Assembly (NCBI RefSeq): GCF_002079055.1
Contig: NC_047500.1
Location: 714,927-778,926, forward strand
Origin: Saccharomyces paradoxus
Taxonomy: Eukaryota; Ascomycota; Saccharomycetes; Saccharomycetales; Saccharomycetaceae
Length of the DNA: 64,000 bases
Reading direction: 5' to 3'
Shown: in pieces, positions 51,434 through 62,200 of the stretch
How the letters are laid out: each line of letters opens with the position of its first letter
Position numbering within the stretch: the stretch's first letter is position 1
The notes under the pieces: generated by a model
What the model was told of the DNA's origin: nothing
What the model saw: only the letters and a program-made list of their open reading frames with translations
The model's database searches: none
Made by a program: the position numbers and the translations under genes

Positions 51434-52600
51434 TTTTTTGAAATTGTTACGTTTTTCTTTTCCTTTTCTGGTTACTTTTATTTTTTTTTTATTGATGTTA
51501 TATATTAATATTTAAAAAAGGGCGGGAATGCTAACAATCGGGCAATTTATGTTGGCTATTTATATGTACAATAGATGAAGTTTGAGACTCTGAGACTGCA
51601 AACGCTGCAGCCTCCTTGTTCCTAGAACATGACGGTTCTCAGATTTAGTTGGAAACACAAAAATAATTTTTCATTATTTCAAAACAGGCGATGCTTCTCC
51701 CACCACAACTGGAGAATATACGAGGTGTCTAGCCCATATATCCACATGCAATGCGCAAGCTTAATTGGTTCATGTTTGCGCGAAAAGTTTATAAAATGAC
51801 GTATTATAGTTGTATGTGCTAAATCAAGAAATGGCGAGCTACAATACAGAAAAGTTTAAGTAAGTAGGCTGTTTGTTGAGCTCTTTCTACGGTTATTTTT
51901 AGGTCCGTGCCAAGGAGAGAGTGAATATCTGGTGGGGTATCGCGGGGCAAGGAGACTCAGGCACAAAGGCAAAAACCAAAAGAAGGCACCAATGAAGGCA
52001 CAAAATTACCCCACGTTTCAATCCCTTGCTATATCCCTTATTTCTCAACCGCCCTGCAGGAAAATAAGTTTTAGGTACACACGAGTGCAGAAAATTACGT
52101 TTTCGGGGTCAACTCCTGGTAGGTTGCAAATAAACTATGCTGAAGTTGGTAAGCTACGTAGAGCTTCAGGATACATCGGTCTTTCTCGGGATGAAATAAT
52201 CAAAAATCTTATTGAGGAGGCCGTCGGTTTTATTGAACATTCTGGTGTTTCTTTTTCTTCAACCTCCAAAGCTCAAAATACTTCACTTATCTCCACTCTC
52301 GTATTTCCTTTCTTCTGTAACGTAACGCCTATACTTTACGCTGCTAACTCTCGTCGTCGTCATTATTCTAGAGTTGAGAAACAAGCAGTTTGCTGTCATT
52401 GATCTTCGCTATATTTGTAAAATAACATTTTTATATGAAAACATTTACACTTCCAGCAATTGAAACATATTTGATTAACGTCTAGTCTTGATGATCCACT
52501 CTGTGAACTAAAAGTGCAATCGTTCGTTGTTTCTGAGCTGCTTTCTTTATTTCTCAATTGAAAAACTAGATCATATATACTGCAGTTTTTTTTTTCTAGT
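51434..52600. other. Intergenic region upstream of MAN2, with one unassigned frame
   Basis: About 1.17 kb. It should include the MAN2 promoter. From ATG 51992 a plus-strand frame of 136 codons runs to 52402. It is rich in Ser and Arg, with SGYIGLSRDEIIKNLIEEA as its most protein-like part. I do not recognise it, it has no domain I can name, and it could be a relic or chance. Confidence 0.4.
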
Positions 52601-53555
52601 CTACTTCTTATACAAAGGTTCCATTTTGTTAAAGAAAAGATCCCTCGACTTTGCCCTAGAAATTAAAAAGGATGGGATATTGACCGTCCCGAATAATGGC
52701 AGTGGGAAGTGGCCAAATCCTGCATTTGGCCCAATTGAGACACCAGTTGGAGCATGACCTGAGTCAAGACAGTCTGCATCAACTAGACTAGCTTCTGTTC
52801 CTTCTTGTAAAAAACCCATAACATTACGGGTCAAAACGTCAACCCAATTGTCCCTTTTAACCAATCCATGATATCTGAAATTTGTAACATAACCAATAGC
52901 AAAAACGTTTCCTGCCTCAACAGCGTTCACTCTGAAGTTCTTTTCAACCTGAATGAACCCTTTCTTATCACAAGGGTTCGAAATACGGTTGACTGGCACA
53001 TTTGGTGAAATTCCAACGCCTTTGTAAATCAAATCAGCATCTATATATTTCGATGAGCCCTCGCCTAAAAAGATACGGTTTGGCGAGTGTCGGAAGAAGC
53101 CCCTACTGTGTTCAAATACAACGTGATACCATTTTTCGAGAAGTAGTCTGTCACATTTTTTTTCTTAGGGTATCGTTGTATAAGCCAGAATCCTGCAGCA
53201 GCTTATCAGAATTGTGAAAATGGAAATGTGCTTACTGCCAGACCTGATCTCGTTCGAATACTTAATGGACATGTAATTACTTTTTATATCGCTTTTCGCA
53301 ATTACTAATCCAATATTGTTCCTCACTAACCACAGTGGCTCTATCACGAATCACTACACACGAAGAGTAAGTTATGTTATGCTCATCTCCAAGTATTATA
53401 ACACACTTTCGAAGTGTGCTCCAGGACCTCCCCCCTCCGAGAACACTTAGCTCATTATGCAATAACCGGGACATAATTTTTTTTATATTATGGGGGGTTT
53501 CAGGAAAAGTACTCCAAGATTCAAACCAAGAACTGCCTATACTATGAGGAGACAA
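52601..53555 (-). pseudogene. AIF1: AIF1 pseudogene (AIFM2-type NADH oxidoreductase)
   Basis: The C-terminal 143 codons (53032 to 52601) read clearly as Aif1: GVGISPNVPVN, KNFRVNAVEAGNVFAIG, YHGLVKRDNWVDVLTRNV, GPNAGFGHFPLP. Further upstream the homology continues but jumps frame, for example LLQDSGLYNDT around 53170-53200, KYSNEIRSGSK around 53230 and a diverged block to about 53555. At least three frameshifts and stop codons break it, and the N-terminal FAD/NADH region is unrecognisable. The FAD-site GD of the GDVTNF motif is GY here. Intact Aif1 is a mitochondrial cell-death effector of about 378 residues. Position between MAN2 and COS10 agrees with the reference map. Confidence 0.85.
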
Positions 53556-53648
53556 GAGTAAGGGATAGCGCGGTATGCTATAACGAAAGTATGGGAATAA
53601 CTATGTATATCATTGAGTAAGCTTGGCTGGGCAACTTAACGAACAGTC

Positions 53649-53684
<36 letters not shown>

Positions 53685-54284
53685 CTAAATGACATGAAAG
53701 TTGTCCAAAAAATTGAGAAAAAATGTACCAGCGATTTGATTATGAACTGATGACGACATCATTAAAGGTTTTACATATTATCCAAAATGAATCGAGAGCT
53801 TTTTTATCAGAAACTTTCCCAACTTTTTAAAGAGACGGTCGTTTAATTTATGGGGGTTAAATGGTACTCTTTATAAAGGTATCACACTGTTCGATGCCTC
53901 AAAAATAGGCGACAACGTTTCACTATAATGTATCATGTCCCATGTGACTTTACCCTCGTATCCCTAAGTGAAAATATATTGATTGCTATTACATTTTAGT
54001 AAGAAAATTGACTTGATGGCACAATTGATCTTCACTTATTCTTCTATAAACATAAACCAATGTCGTTGTTTTTTTTTGAATCTTTTTTTACTCAAATTAC
54101 TCTAAGTTATTGTTCGTTTTTCGATCGTGGCTTTAAGTATAACAAACAACTGCTGCATGATAAACGCGTTGTCAGCGGTATTTTCTTTTTTGAACTATAT
54201 AAAGAAAAGTACCAGCGATTCAACTTCACTAAACTTGTTGAGGCACACCTCATCTCATCAACATGAAAAATACCGAAATTGAAT
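53556..54284. other. Intergenic region AIF1 remnant / COS10, with poly-A tract
   Basis: About 730 bp. It includes a run of 29 A at 53649-53677 and AACTATATAAAG near 54193, a TATA-like element about 90 bp before COS10. ATG 54263 opens a 17-codon frame overlapping the COS10 start. Confidence 0.55.
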
Positions 54285-55412
54285 ATGGGGGAGAACATAC
54301 CATTATTATCCTCTAGAGGTCTTGAGTTCCAAAGTACTTTTTCCTTACCCAAGGATATTTTCAGAAACCGTTTAACATGGTCGTGCTGCGAGATTTGCAA
54401 CTCCTTAGGATTTTGCATCTGGTTGCTATTATGGTTACCACTTACCGTTTGGTGGGGCATGTCCAGCACTTCAACTTATTCATTTTTTATTGCTTTGGTT
54501 CTTCTGTTCCTAGGGCTAATTATTTTGCCTCCAATTCAAATACTTTGCCGTAAATATACCTTATCAAATCATCTCACCCAGCTTTCTAAAGAAATCATCA
54601 AAAGTACGCCAGGTGCATTCTCTGATGATTGGGACACTGTTGCACTACATTTCAATTCCTACTTGTATGAAAACAATGCCTGGAATACTGGGCAATTTTT
54701 TTTCAATGGTACTGACTGCCAAGAAGCATTTAGAAAAACCATTCTAGAGCCAGTCGTTTTAAGGAGAGAAAACGAAGGTGCTAGGTTCACATCATTTGAG
54801 GTTTCGGTTTTTCACATCGAAAAAGCAGTGCAGGTTTATTTCACAAAAGTACACGAACAGTGGAAATTGATCCATACTGAGAAGGAATGCAGCGCTACTG
54901 GCTTGGAAAATGTCAAGCTTCCTAAGGAAACCTATCGTTGCAAGCTAGCATGGAGTTTCCAGAGGATCAGATTTTCTTACTATCCAGTGGAATCCCTTTC
55001 TGATTTGGTTGACATCTATCTGTACGCGCAGTTTTCATCCCTCTGCTTGGTATCTTATTGTCTAGTGGACATTTTATTTAGAGTGGTAGAGGATTTTCAG
55101 AACATAAGGCCTAAATCGATGAAAGTTGAGGATAAAATGCAGTACTTATCAGATATTATAAGCGAGCAAGGTGCTCCTACTGAGAGATGGGACAAAATTG
55201 CAAGGAAAACGAATAGATGGTTATTTGAGAAGAGGGTTTGGAAGAATGAAGAGTTTTTCTTTGATGGCACTGATTGTCAAGTGTTCTTTAAACGGAACTT
55301 TAGCACCCTTTTATTTTCAAAGATATCTGTGCCGTCTAGATCATTAAACGTTGAACTTTGGCAGTACATTCAAGAAGCACAATCAGCCTCTACTGATGAG
55401 CCTTTAGTGTAG
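54285..55412 (+). CDS. COS10: COS10, subtelomeric DUP380/COS membrane protein
   Basis: Encodes 375 residues from ATG 54285; the frame is open a little further upstream only via TTG. It carries the COS layout. A hydrophobic pair ([17 protein letters not shown] and [21 protein letters not shown], about residues 40-90) is followed by the conserved [36 protein letters not shown] second hydrophobic pair lies at about 240-270, then [58 protein letters not shown], which repeats the first motif. COS proteins sit in endosomes and assist ubiquitin-dependent sorting of membrane proteins to the vacuole. An upstream ATG (54263) would join this frame if one G of the GGGGG run at about 54287-54291 were absent. 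Confidence 0.92.
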   Translation: MGENIPLLSSRGLEFQSTFSLPKDIFRNRLTWSCCEICNSLGFCIWLLLWLPLTVWWGMSSTSTYSFFIALVLLFLGLIILPPIQILCRKYTLSNHLTQLSKEIIKSTPGAFSDDWDTVALHFNSYLYENNAWNTGQFFFNGTDCQEAFRKTILEPVVLRRENEGARFTSFEVSVFHIEKAVQVYFTKVHEQWKLIHTEKECSATGLENVKLPKETYRCKLAWSFQRIRFSYYPVESLSDLVDIYLYAQFSSLCLVSYCLVDILFRVVEDFQNIRPKSMKVEDKMQYLSDIISEQGAPTERWDKIARKTNRWLFEKRVWKNEEFFFDGTDCQVFFKRNFSTLLFSKISVPSRSLNVELWQYIQEAQSASTDEPLV

Positions 55413-56143
55413 ATATAGATATCTAGTAGTTGTAAGTATCCGATACAAATATTCCTCCAACGAATAAGATTTAAAAGTAAAAATAAAGAATACCGCCATG
55501 AATTGGCCTTCAACTTCTTTCTTTCATTTCTAGAAAAGGAAGCATTGTATCAACAAATTCACTGGGGAGTGTCTAAAACCACAGACTCTAACAGTATACG
55601 ACTCCCAATACATGTTTATTATTTTGTACAATTTGAAGAAAGGGACAGTATAGTACTATTCTTGCTCGGTGATCGTTTAGAGCATACTGAACTGAACAAA
55701 GGCTTAGACAATAAGCTTCTGAACGAGGGTCCAAATCTCAAATCCGGATATTCTTTCCGACCGAAAAAGGAAGCTTTACAGGCACTCGAAAGGGTTTTTT
55801 CAAGGCACCTCAGCACCCCTATAATTGGCATTCTCACATTCTGCACATACGAATAGACAAAGGCACCATAAAACAATACCTTCGCATAAGAATCAATGAT
55901 ATATGTATGCCTCGTTCAGGAACAGGCGCATCTCCATAGCAATGATGAAGATGGTGCAAAAGATAAAATATGAAGGGTGTGAGGTGATGAATGGGCATCT
56001 GTTAACGAATCGTTTAAGTACTGATGATCGATGAAGGAATGGGTATAAATAGAGCTACTTCATCCATATGCCTTTGAGAATATACCTCTATTCCTTTCTT
56101 TCCTATTAAGCTTATATCAGCACTAAAAAACAAAACAAATATA
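55413..56143. promoter_or_regulatory. Intergenic region COS10 / PAU6 with PAU6 TATA box
   Basis: About 730 bp. Overlapping frames of 117 codons (plus, 55503-55856) and 85 codons (minus, 55876-55619) start only at TTG, so I do not call them. The minus one (FYGAFVYSYVQNVRMPIIGV) resembles a small ORF seen near other PAU genes and may be a relic. TATAAAT at 56044-56050 lies about 95 bp before PAU6 and is its probable TATA box. Confidence 0.5.
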
Positions 56144-56506
56144 ATGGTCAAATTAACTTCAATCGCTGCTGGTGTCGCCGCCATCGCTGCTGGTGCCTCC
56201 GCAACCACCACTCTAGCTCAATCTGACGAAAGAGTCAACTTGGTTGAATTGGGTGTCTACGTCTCTGATATCAGAGCTCACTTGGCCCAATACTACATGT
56301 TCCAAGCCGCCCACCCAACTGAAACCTACCCAGTTGAAGTTGCTGAAGCCGTTTTCAACTACGGTGACTTCACCACCATGTTGACCGGTATTGCTCCAGA
56401 TCAAGTCACCAGAATGATCACCGGTGTACCATGGTACTCCAGCAGATTAAAGCCAGCCATCTCTAGTGCTCTATCCAAGGACGGTATCTACACTATCGCA
56501 AACTAG
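56144..56506 (+). CDS. PAU6: PAU6, seripauperin (Srp1/Tip1 family)
   Basis: Encodes 120 residues, the standard Pau length. A signal peptide ([20 protein letters not shown]) is followed by the highly conserved PAU domain ([62 protein letters not shown]). There is no Ser-rich tail or GPI signal, which is what distinguishes PAU from longer TIR/DAN proteins. Codon use is strongly biased to preferred yeast codons. PAU genes are induced by anaerobiosis, cold and wine fermentation, repressed by oxygen and heme, and are nearly all subtelomeric. Which of the many near-identical PAU copies this is rests on synteny with COS10. Confidence 0.95.
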   Translation: MVKLTSIAAGVAAIAAGASATTTLAQSDERVNLVELGVYVSDIRAHLAQYYMFQAAHPTETYPVEVAEAVFNYGDFTTMLTGIAPDQVTRMITGVPWYSSRLKPAISSALSKDGIYTIAN

Positions 56507-57595
56507 AGACGGACGCCTTTACGAATGAAATCCCATAGCCATTGGAAATTAACAAAATAAAAAAATTGCTTTTTTTTGATGATATAATACAGTTGATTAT
56601 ATAAATGTATATTAATATTATAAACCTATTTGATCAATTACGGTATTCAGTATATACGATAAGCTTGGACAAGAAACTGTCCCTTTTAGGCTAATTCTCT
56701 AAAAAGGGGCTGGCAGTATGAAGAGTAACGTATGCTATGTTAATGAGGAATGTAGAACCTCGAAACATGTGGTTTCGTACTCTTTTATCTTTCTCATAAA
56801 ATGTATCGCTTTTTTTTCTACTACGTGGGCCGGGAGCAGCTGAACATGTGTCACTATTAAGCTTAACGTTGTAAACCAGGAAGTTTCCCATAAAATTAAG
56901 GGTCCAATTTAGTATTCGGTACGGGCTTTCGTGAAGCTTTAAACACCGTCCTTGATTAACAACAAATGTGAACACAAACATTATGCGTGAAACTGTCCAG
57001 TCGTAATCAACACTCCATAATCGTCTCATGATTTTAGGATCAAACTATTGCACAATGGCTGCGAACATATTAACACCCTGGGCCCAATCAAGTTGTGCTG
57101 ATATGATTCCTTGATAAGAGTGTCCAGCCGCCTTCCAGCGTGTACATGGTGTTGAATATGATAACCCAAAAGCATGATATGGGTAATGTTTCGGTACTGT
57201 TTCAGAATTGTTTCAGTAATGTTTTAGACAAGGAAAACATAGAGCAGCAAACCTCTGATCCGACAGTACTTAAGAAACCATAGTTTCTGTGTACAAGAGT
57301 AGTACCTATGTAATTCTTACATTTACATAACATATAGAAAGGTCCAATAAACTTACAACATTATGACATATAAGCTAGATCGTAATTCACTACGTCAACA
57401 CATGGAATATGGCTTCACTTGAAGAAAAAAAGAGGAGCATTCCGCATATAGTCGGATGGTGACACTTTGATTCTCGTTAACCAGCGGCGAATAGGCGAAA
57501 GGGTATAATCGTAATAGTAAACAGTAGAATACGTTTTGATTTACTCGCATTCGATAAACTACACAAAGTATATATTGGAAAAGAATCATTTGTTC
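56507..57595. other. Subtelomeric spacer with a small hypothetical frame
   Basis: About 1.1 kb between PAU6 and the COS pseudogene. A minus-strand frame of 112 codons with a true ATG (57029 to 56691) contains a weakly hydrophobic middle and SAAPGPRSRKKSDTFYEKDKR. I do not recognise a domain and would call it hypothetical at best. Confidence 0.45.
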
Positions 57596-58746
57596 CTACA
57601 CTAAGGGCTCCTCACTGCGGGCCAATTGCGCTTCTCTGATGTATGGCCACAGTTCAACATTCAATGATACAGATGAGTCAGATTTCTTTGAAGATAAAAG
57701 GCGGTAGAAGCAATGGCTAAAAAACCATTCACAGTCAATCCCATCGAAGAAAAACTCTTCATCTTTCCAGACTTTTTTCTCAAACAAATACCTATTCATT
57801 TTCTTTGCAATTGCATCCCATCCATCAGCACCACTTTCTTGCTCATTTATAATAGTTGACAAAAACTGCATCTTGTGTTCCATTTTTATAGGTGAAACCC
57901 TTATGTTTTGGAAAGATTTTACAGCCGTGAGAAGAAAACATCCAAGATACAAGATACGAAATAGAGGAGGAAGATTGCGTGACACGTAGACATTGTACAA
58001 AACAGAAAGGAAGAGAGGCAAACACCCGAGACCGAATATCCTCTTGAAAAACCCAGGTAAGTTTAAACCGGTGAGCTTCCTTGGGGAGCTGAATGTCTTC
58101 CAGGCTAACGGGGCTCCATGCTTTCTCAGTATTGAACAGCTTCCACTGTTTTTCAACTTCTGTAAAATAAACTTGCAAGGCCTCTTCGATGTAAGGAACG
58201 GAATCTTTAAATGACTTAGCTTTGGCAGCTTCGTCTTTCTTCAAAGAGAATGGTTCGAGAAGAGTTCTTCTGAACGCTTCTTGGCAGTCCGCCGATTGAA
58301 AAAAAAGTACTTAGTATTCCAAGCTTTGTTTGCATAGAAGTACGAATTTAGATTTGTAGCAATAACTTCCCAATCATGGGTGTGCGTGCCTGGTGTATTT
58401 TTAGCAATTTCTTTGGAAAACTGAATGAGTTGTTTAGATAAAGAACGTTTACGAGAAAGTGCATGAATAACGAGTAAAAATATTGGCCCTAGAAACAGTA
58501 CAAAAAGCGAAACATTAAACGGGTAAATCCAATTGGTGGTCATTTTCCACCAAACACTAAGTGGCAACCATAATAGCAACCATAATAGCAACCAGACAGG
58601 AAACGCAGGCCACTTGATCATCTCATAACACCCCCAATTGAACTTGCTGCTAAAAACTTTTGTGGGAGGACAATCTTTTGGGATTCGAGATGTTTGAGGG
58701 ATAACACATTTACGCTCTTCTCATTTTCGACTTCATTGTCTTTCAT
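57596..58746 (-). pseudogene. COS-family pseudogene, several frameshifts
   Basis: The order of COS motifs is complete but spread over different frames. It starts at ATG 58746 with MKDNEVENEKSVNVLSLKHLESQKIVLPQ. A shift near 58640 leads to [19 protein letters not shown] and WEVIATNLNSYFYANKAWNTKYFFF. A second break near 58250 leads to KKDEAAKAKSFKDSVPYIEEALQVYFTEVEKQW. A third near 58060 leads to MEHKMQFLSTIINEQESGADGWDAIAKKMNRYLFEKKVWKDEEFFFDGIDCEWFF and the usual end LARSEEPLV. Its sequence is closer to the COS1-COS8 type than to COS10, and it points away from the telomere, as COS genes do on other ends. It is a decayed copy with no likely product beyond the fragments. Confidence 0.9.
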
Positions 58747-59215
58747 TTTGATAATGAGATGGCAGTCGGAGGGATTTATTATATAGAGTTGCAACTTCTG
58801 GCTGTTCGCTTTTATATAGCTAGGAAAAAAAGCCGCCAAGGCGCGAGCGTTTACGCAATGGCTTAGTTAATCTTATAATTGAAAAAGGCAATAACTTCAG
58901 ATACTCATTGACTGAAAACTATGTTGTATCCCATTCTTAGAAAGAGGTCTCAAGGTGATTCCGATTTTTCTATCTAACTCACTCCGTGACTGGAGTGTCA
59001 TTTTCTGCAATTGTGAATGCAAGTGCTTATAGGTTTGCGATAACTTCTGATTTACACGCAGTATCTAATTACGTTTAAGGAGCAATCCAACTGCTCGCAC
59101 AGGGAGTTGCCGTCTGGAATCTAACGTATATTTTAGCGTAGATGGTCTGTCATATATTTGTGCAAATGTCTAGTAAAAATGGAAATAGGTATGCCATATC
59201 TTCTCACTTGAGAAG
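58747..59215. other. Spacer between COS pseudogene and Y' homology
   Basis: About 470 bp where a core X element would be expected. I could not identify an Abf1 site or an ARS consensus by eye and do not call X. ATG 59179 ([10 protein letters not shown]-stop) resembles the first residues of the Y' ORF (MEI...) but ends after ten codons. Confidence 0.45.
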
Positions 59216-59221
59216 GGTCCA

Positions 59222-62200
59222 TTCTACGAAGACGAAAAGTCTGGTCTCATCAAAGTGGTAAATTTCAGAACTGGTGCAATGGATTGGAAAAGATCTTTTG
59301 AAAAAATCCTCATTGCCGTCATGGTCAAGAAAAATGTACAAAAGTTTCTGATCTTTGTTGAAGACGAACCAGATTTCCAGAGCACACCAATCCCTTCAAA
59401 TCAACTTGACGGTCTACACATTGCGATGTGGAAATGGATCAAAACTCTGTACCACGAAGTAGCACAGAAAACCGCGCTGAAGGACTCTTATAGAATAACT
59501 TTGGTACCTTCTTCTGATGGTGTATCAGTATGTGGAAAACTGTTTAATCGCGAGTATGTCCGCGGCTTTTACTTTGCATGCAAGGCTCAGTTTGATAACC
59601 TTTGGGAAGAATTGAACGACTGCTTTTATATGCCTACAGTGGTTGATATTGCCAGTCTCATTCTGCGTAATCGAGACGTTTTGTTCAGAGAGCCAAAGCG
59701 AGGAATTGACGAGTATCTGGAGAACGATTCTTTCCTTCAAATGATACCTGTTAAATATCGTGAAATTGTGCTGCCAAAGTTGAGAAGAGATGCTAACAAA
59801 ATGACCGCGGCTCTTAAAAATAAAGTGGCTGTTGCAATTGACGAGCTTACGGTGCCACTTACGTGGATGATCCATTTTGCCGTAGGATACCCTTACCGTT
59901 ATCCAGAACTTCAGCTACTCGCTTTTGCCGGTCCTCAGCGCAACGTATACGTCGACGATACAACAAGACGCATCCAACTGTACACTGATTATAACAAGAA
60001 CGGTTCATCGGAGCCTCGACTAAAGACACTTGACGGACTCACTTCAGATTACTTGTTTTATTTTGTCACTGTGCTAAGGCAAATGCAAATATGTGCGCTT
60101 GGTAACAGTTATGACGCCTTTAAACATGAGCCTTGGATGGATGTCGTGGGATTTGAGGATCCAGATCAAGCAACAAATCGAGATACTTCGAGGATAGTTT
60201 TGTATTCCTACTTGTTTCTGAATACCGCGAAGGGCTGTCTCGTTGAATATGCAACTTTTCGGCAGTACATGAGGGAACTTCCGAAGAATGCACCTCAGAA
60301 GCTGAATTTTCGGAAGATGCGTCAGGGGTTGATTGCCCTAGGGCGGCACTGCGTAGGTAGCAGATTTGAAACAGATTTGTACGAGTCGGCGACGAGTGAA
60401 CTCATGGCCAATCATTCCGTTCAAACAGGGCGAAATATTTACGGTGTGGATTCCTTTTCGTTAACTAGTGTCAGTGGGACGACCGCCACTTTATTGCAGG
60501 AAAGAGCTTCCGAGCGCTGGATCCAATGGTTAGGCCTTGAAAGCGACTACCATTGTTCCTCCTCCAGTACTCGGAATGCGGGAGACGTAGTAGCAGGTCA
60601 AATCATCATCAAAAATTTTTGAGGGTAACGCGAAAAAGGCCCCGAGAGCCCAAGAGTACAAACGATCCCCTTGCTAGCGCTAATTTCACAGACAGGATAG
60701 CTGCGTGGAATAATATTGTTGAGTGCACATTTAGGACCAACAATGCAAAGTTGGGTTACCTCATTGTAGATGAGTTTCACGACTTGGAAACGGAGTTCTA
60801 CCGGCAGTCGCAATTTGGGGGGCATGACTAACCTCGATTTTGACGCTTTCGAGAAAGCAATCTCTTTGAGCGACACAGCACCTGAGGCTGTAGCTGATGC
60901 TGCGTTGCAGCGCATTGGGCTTACGAGACTGACCAAGAAATCGATGGACATCAACGAGCTCAATCGGTCGGAAGATCTCAGCAGAGGTTTATCCAGCTAT
61001 CCAACACAGATGTTCAATCTGATAAAGGAGAAATCTGAGGTGCCTTTGGGGCATGTTCATAAAATTTGGAGGAAAGTCGAATCACCTCCCGAAGAAGCAC
61101 TGAAGCTTCTTCTAGCCCTGTTTGAAATTGAACCAGAGTCGAAGGCCATTGTAGTTGCAAGCACAACCAACCAAGTGGAAGAATTGGCCTGCTCTTGGAG
61201 GGAGTATTTCAGGGTGGTATGGATACACGGGAAGCTGGGTGCTGCAGAAAAGGTGTCTCGCACGGAGGAGTTTGTCACTGATGGGAGCATGCGAGTTCTC
61301 ATCCGAACGAAATTAGTGACTGAAGAAATTGACATTAAGGAATTGAAGATGGTGATCATGCTTGATAATAGACTTAATATTATTGAGCTCATTCAAGGCG
61401 TGGGAAGACTAAGAGATGGAGGCCTCTGTTATCTATTATCTAGAAAAAATAGTTGGGCGGCAAGGAATCGTAAGGGTGTATTATCACCAATTAAGGAAGG
61501 CTGTATAACCGAGCAGGTACGCGAGTTTTATGGACTTGAATCAAAGAAAGGAAAAAAGGGCCAGCATGTTGGATGCTGTGGCTCCGGGACAGACCTGTCG
61601 GCAGACACAGTGGAACTGATAAAAAGAATGGACAGATTGGCAGAAAATCAGGCCACAGCCTCCATGTCGGTTGCTGCGTTACCGTCTAGTTCCCAGGAGA
61701 GAAATAGCAGTGACAGGTGCAGAGAGTATTGCAGCAGCGATGAGGACAGCAACGCGGGCGTTCATGTTAGTACCAATACTAGGACTAGTGCTACTACCAC
61801 TACCAGCACCAACGCCAGCACTAGTGCTACTACCACTGCTAGTACCAATGCTAGGACTAGTGCTAGCACCACAGCCAGCACCAACGCCAGCACTAGTGCT
61901 ACTACCACTGCTAGTACCAATGCTAGGACTAGTGCTAGCACCACAGCCAGCACCAACGTCAGGACTAGTGCTACTACCACTGATAGTATGAACGTTAGCA
62001 CTAGTGCTACCACTACTGCCAGCACCAACGCCAGCACTAGTGCTACTACCACTGATAGTTCCAACGTCAGGACTAGTGCTACTACCACTGATAGTTCCAA
62101 CGTCAGGACTAGTGCTACTACCACTGCTAGTACCAACGCCAATACTAATGCTACTACCACTGCTAGTTCCAACGTCAGGACTAGTGCTACTACCACTGCT

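Noticed and set aside
51932-51991. GTG-initiated extension of the frame between MAN2 and AIF1
   Set aside because: Yeast nuclear genes do not normally start at GTG; only the ATG at 51992 was considered.
53649-53677. 29-base A homopolymer
   Set aside because: Poly-A tracts are common in yeast intergenic DNA and I see no flanking target duplication that would mark a retrotransposed cDNA.
55503-55876. Overlapping frames of 117 codons (plus) and 85 codons (minus) between COS10 and PAU6
   Set aside because: Both start only at TTG in this sequence. The minus frame may be a relic of a small subtelomeric ORF but cannot be supported as a gene here.
56691-57029. 112-codon minus-strand frame telomere-proximal to PAU6
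   Set aside because: It has a real ATG but no recognisable homology or consistent coding character. It is mentioned only in the spacer entry.
58747-59215. Possible X core element
   Set aside because: The position is right, but I could not find the ARS consensus plus Abf1 site pair that defines core X, so no call is made.
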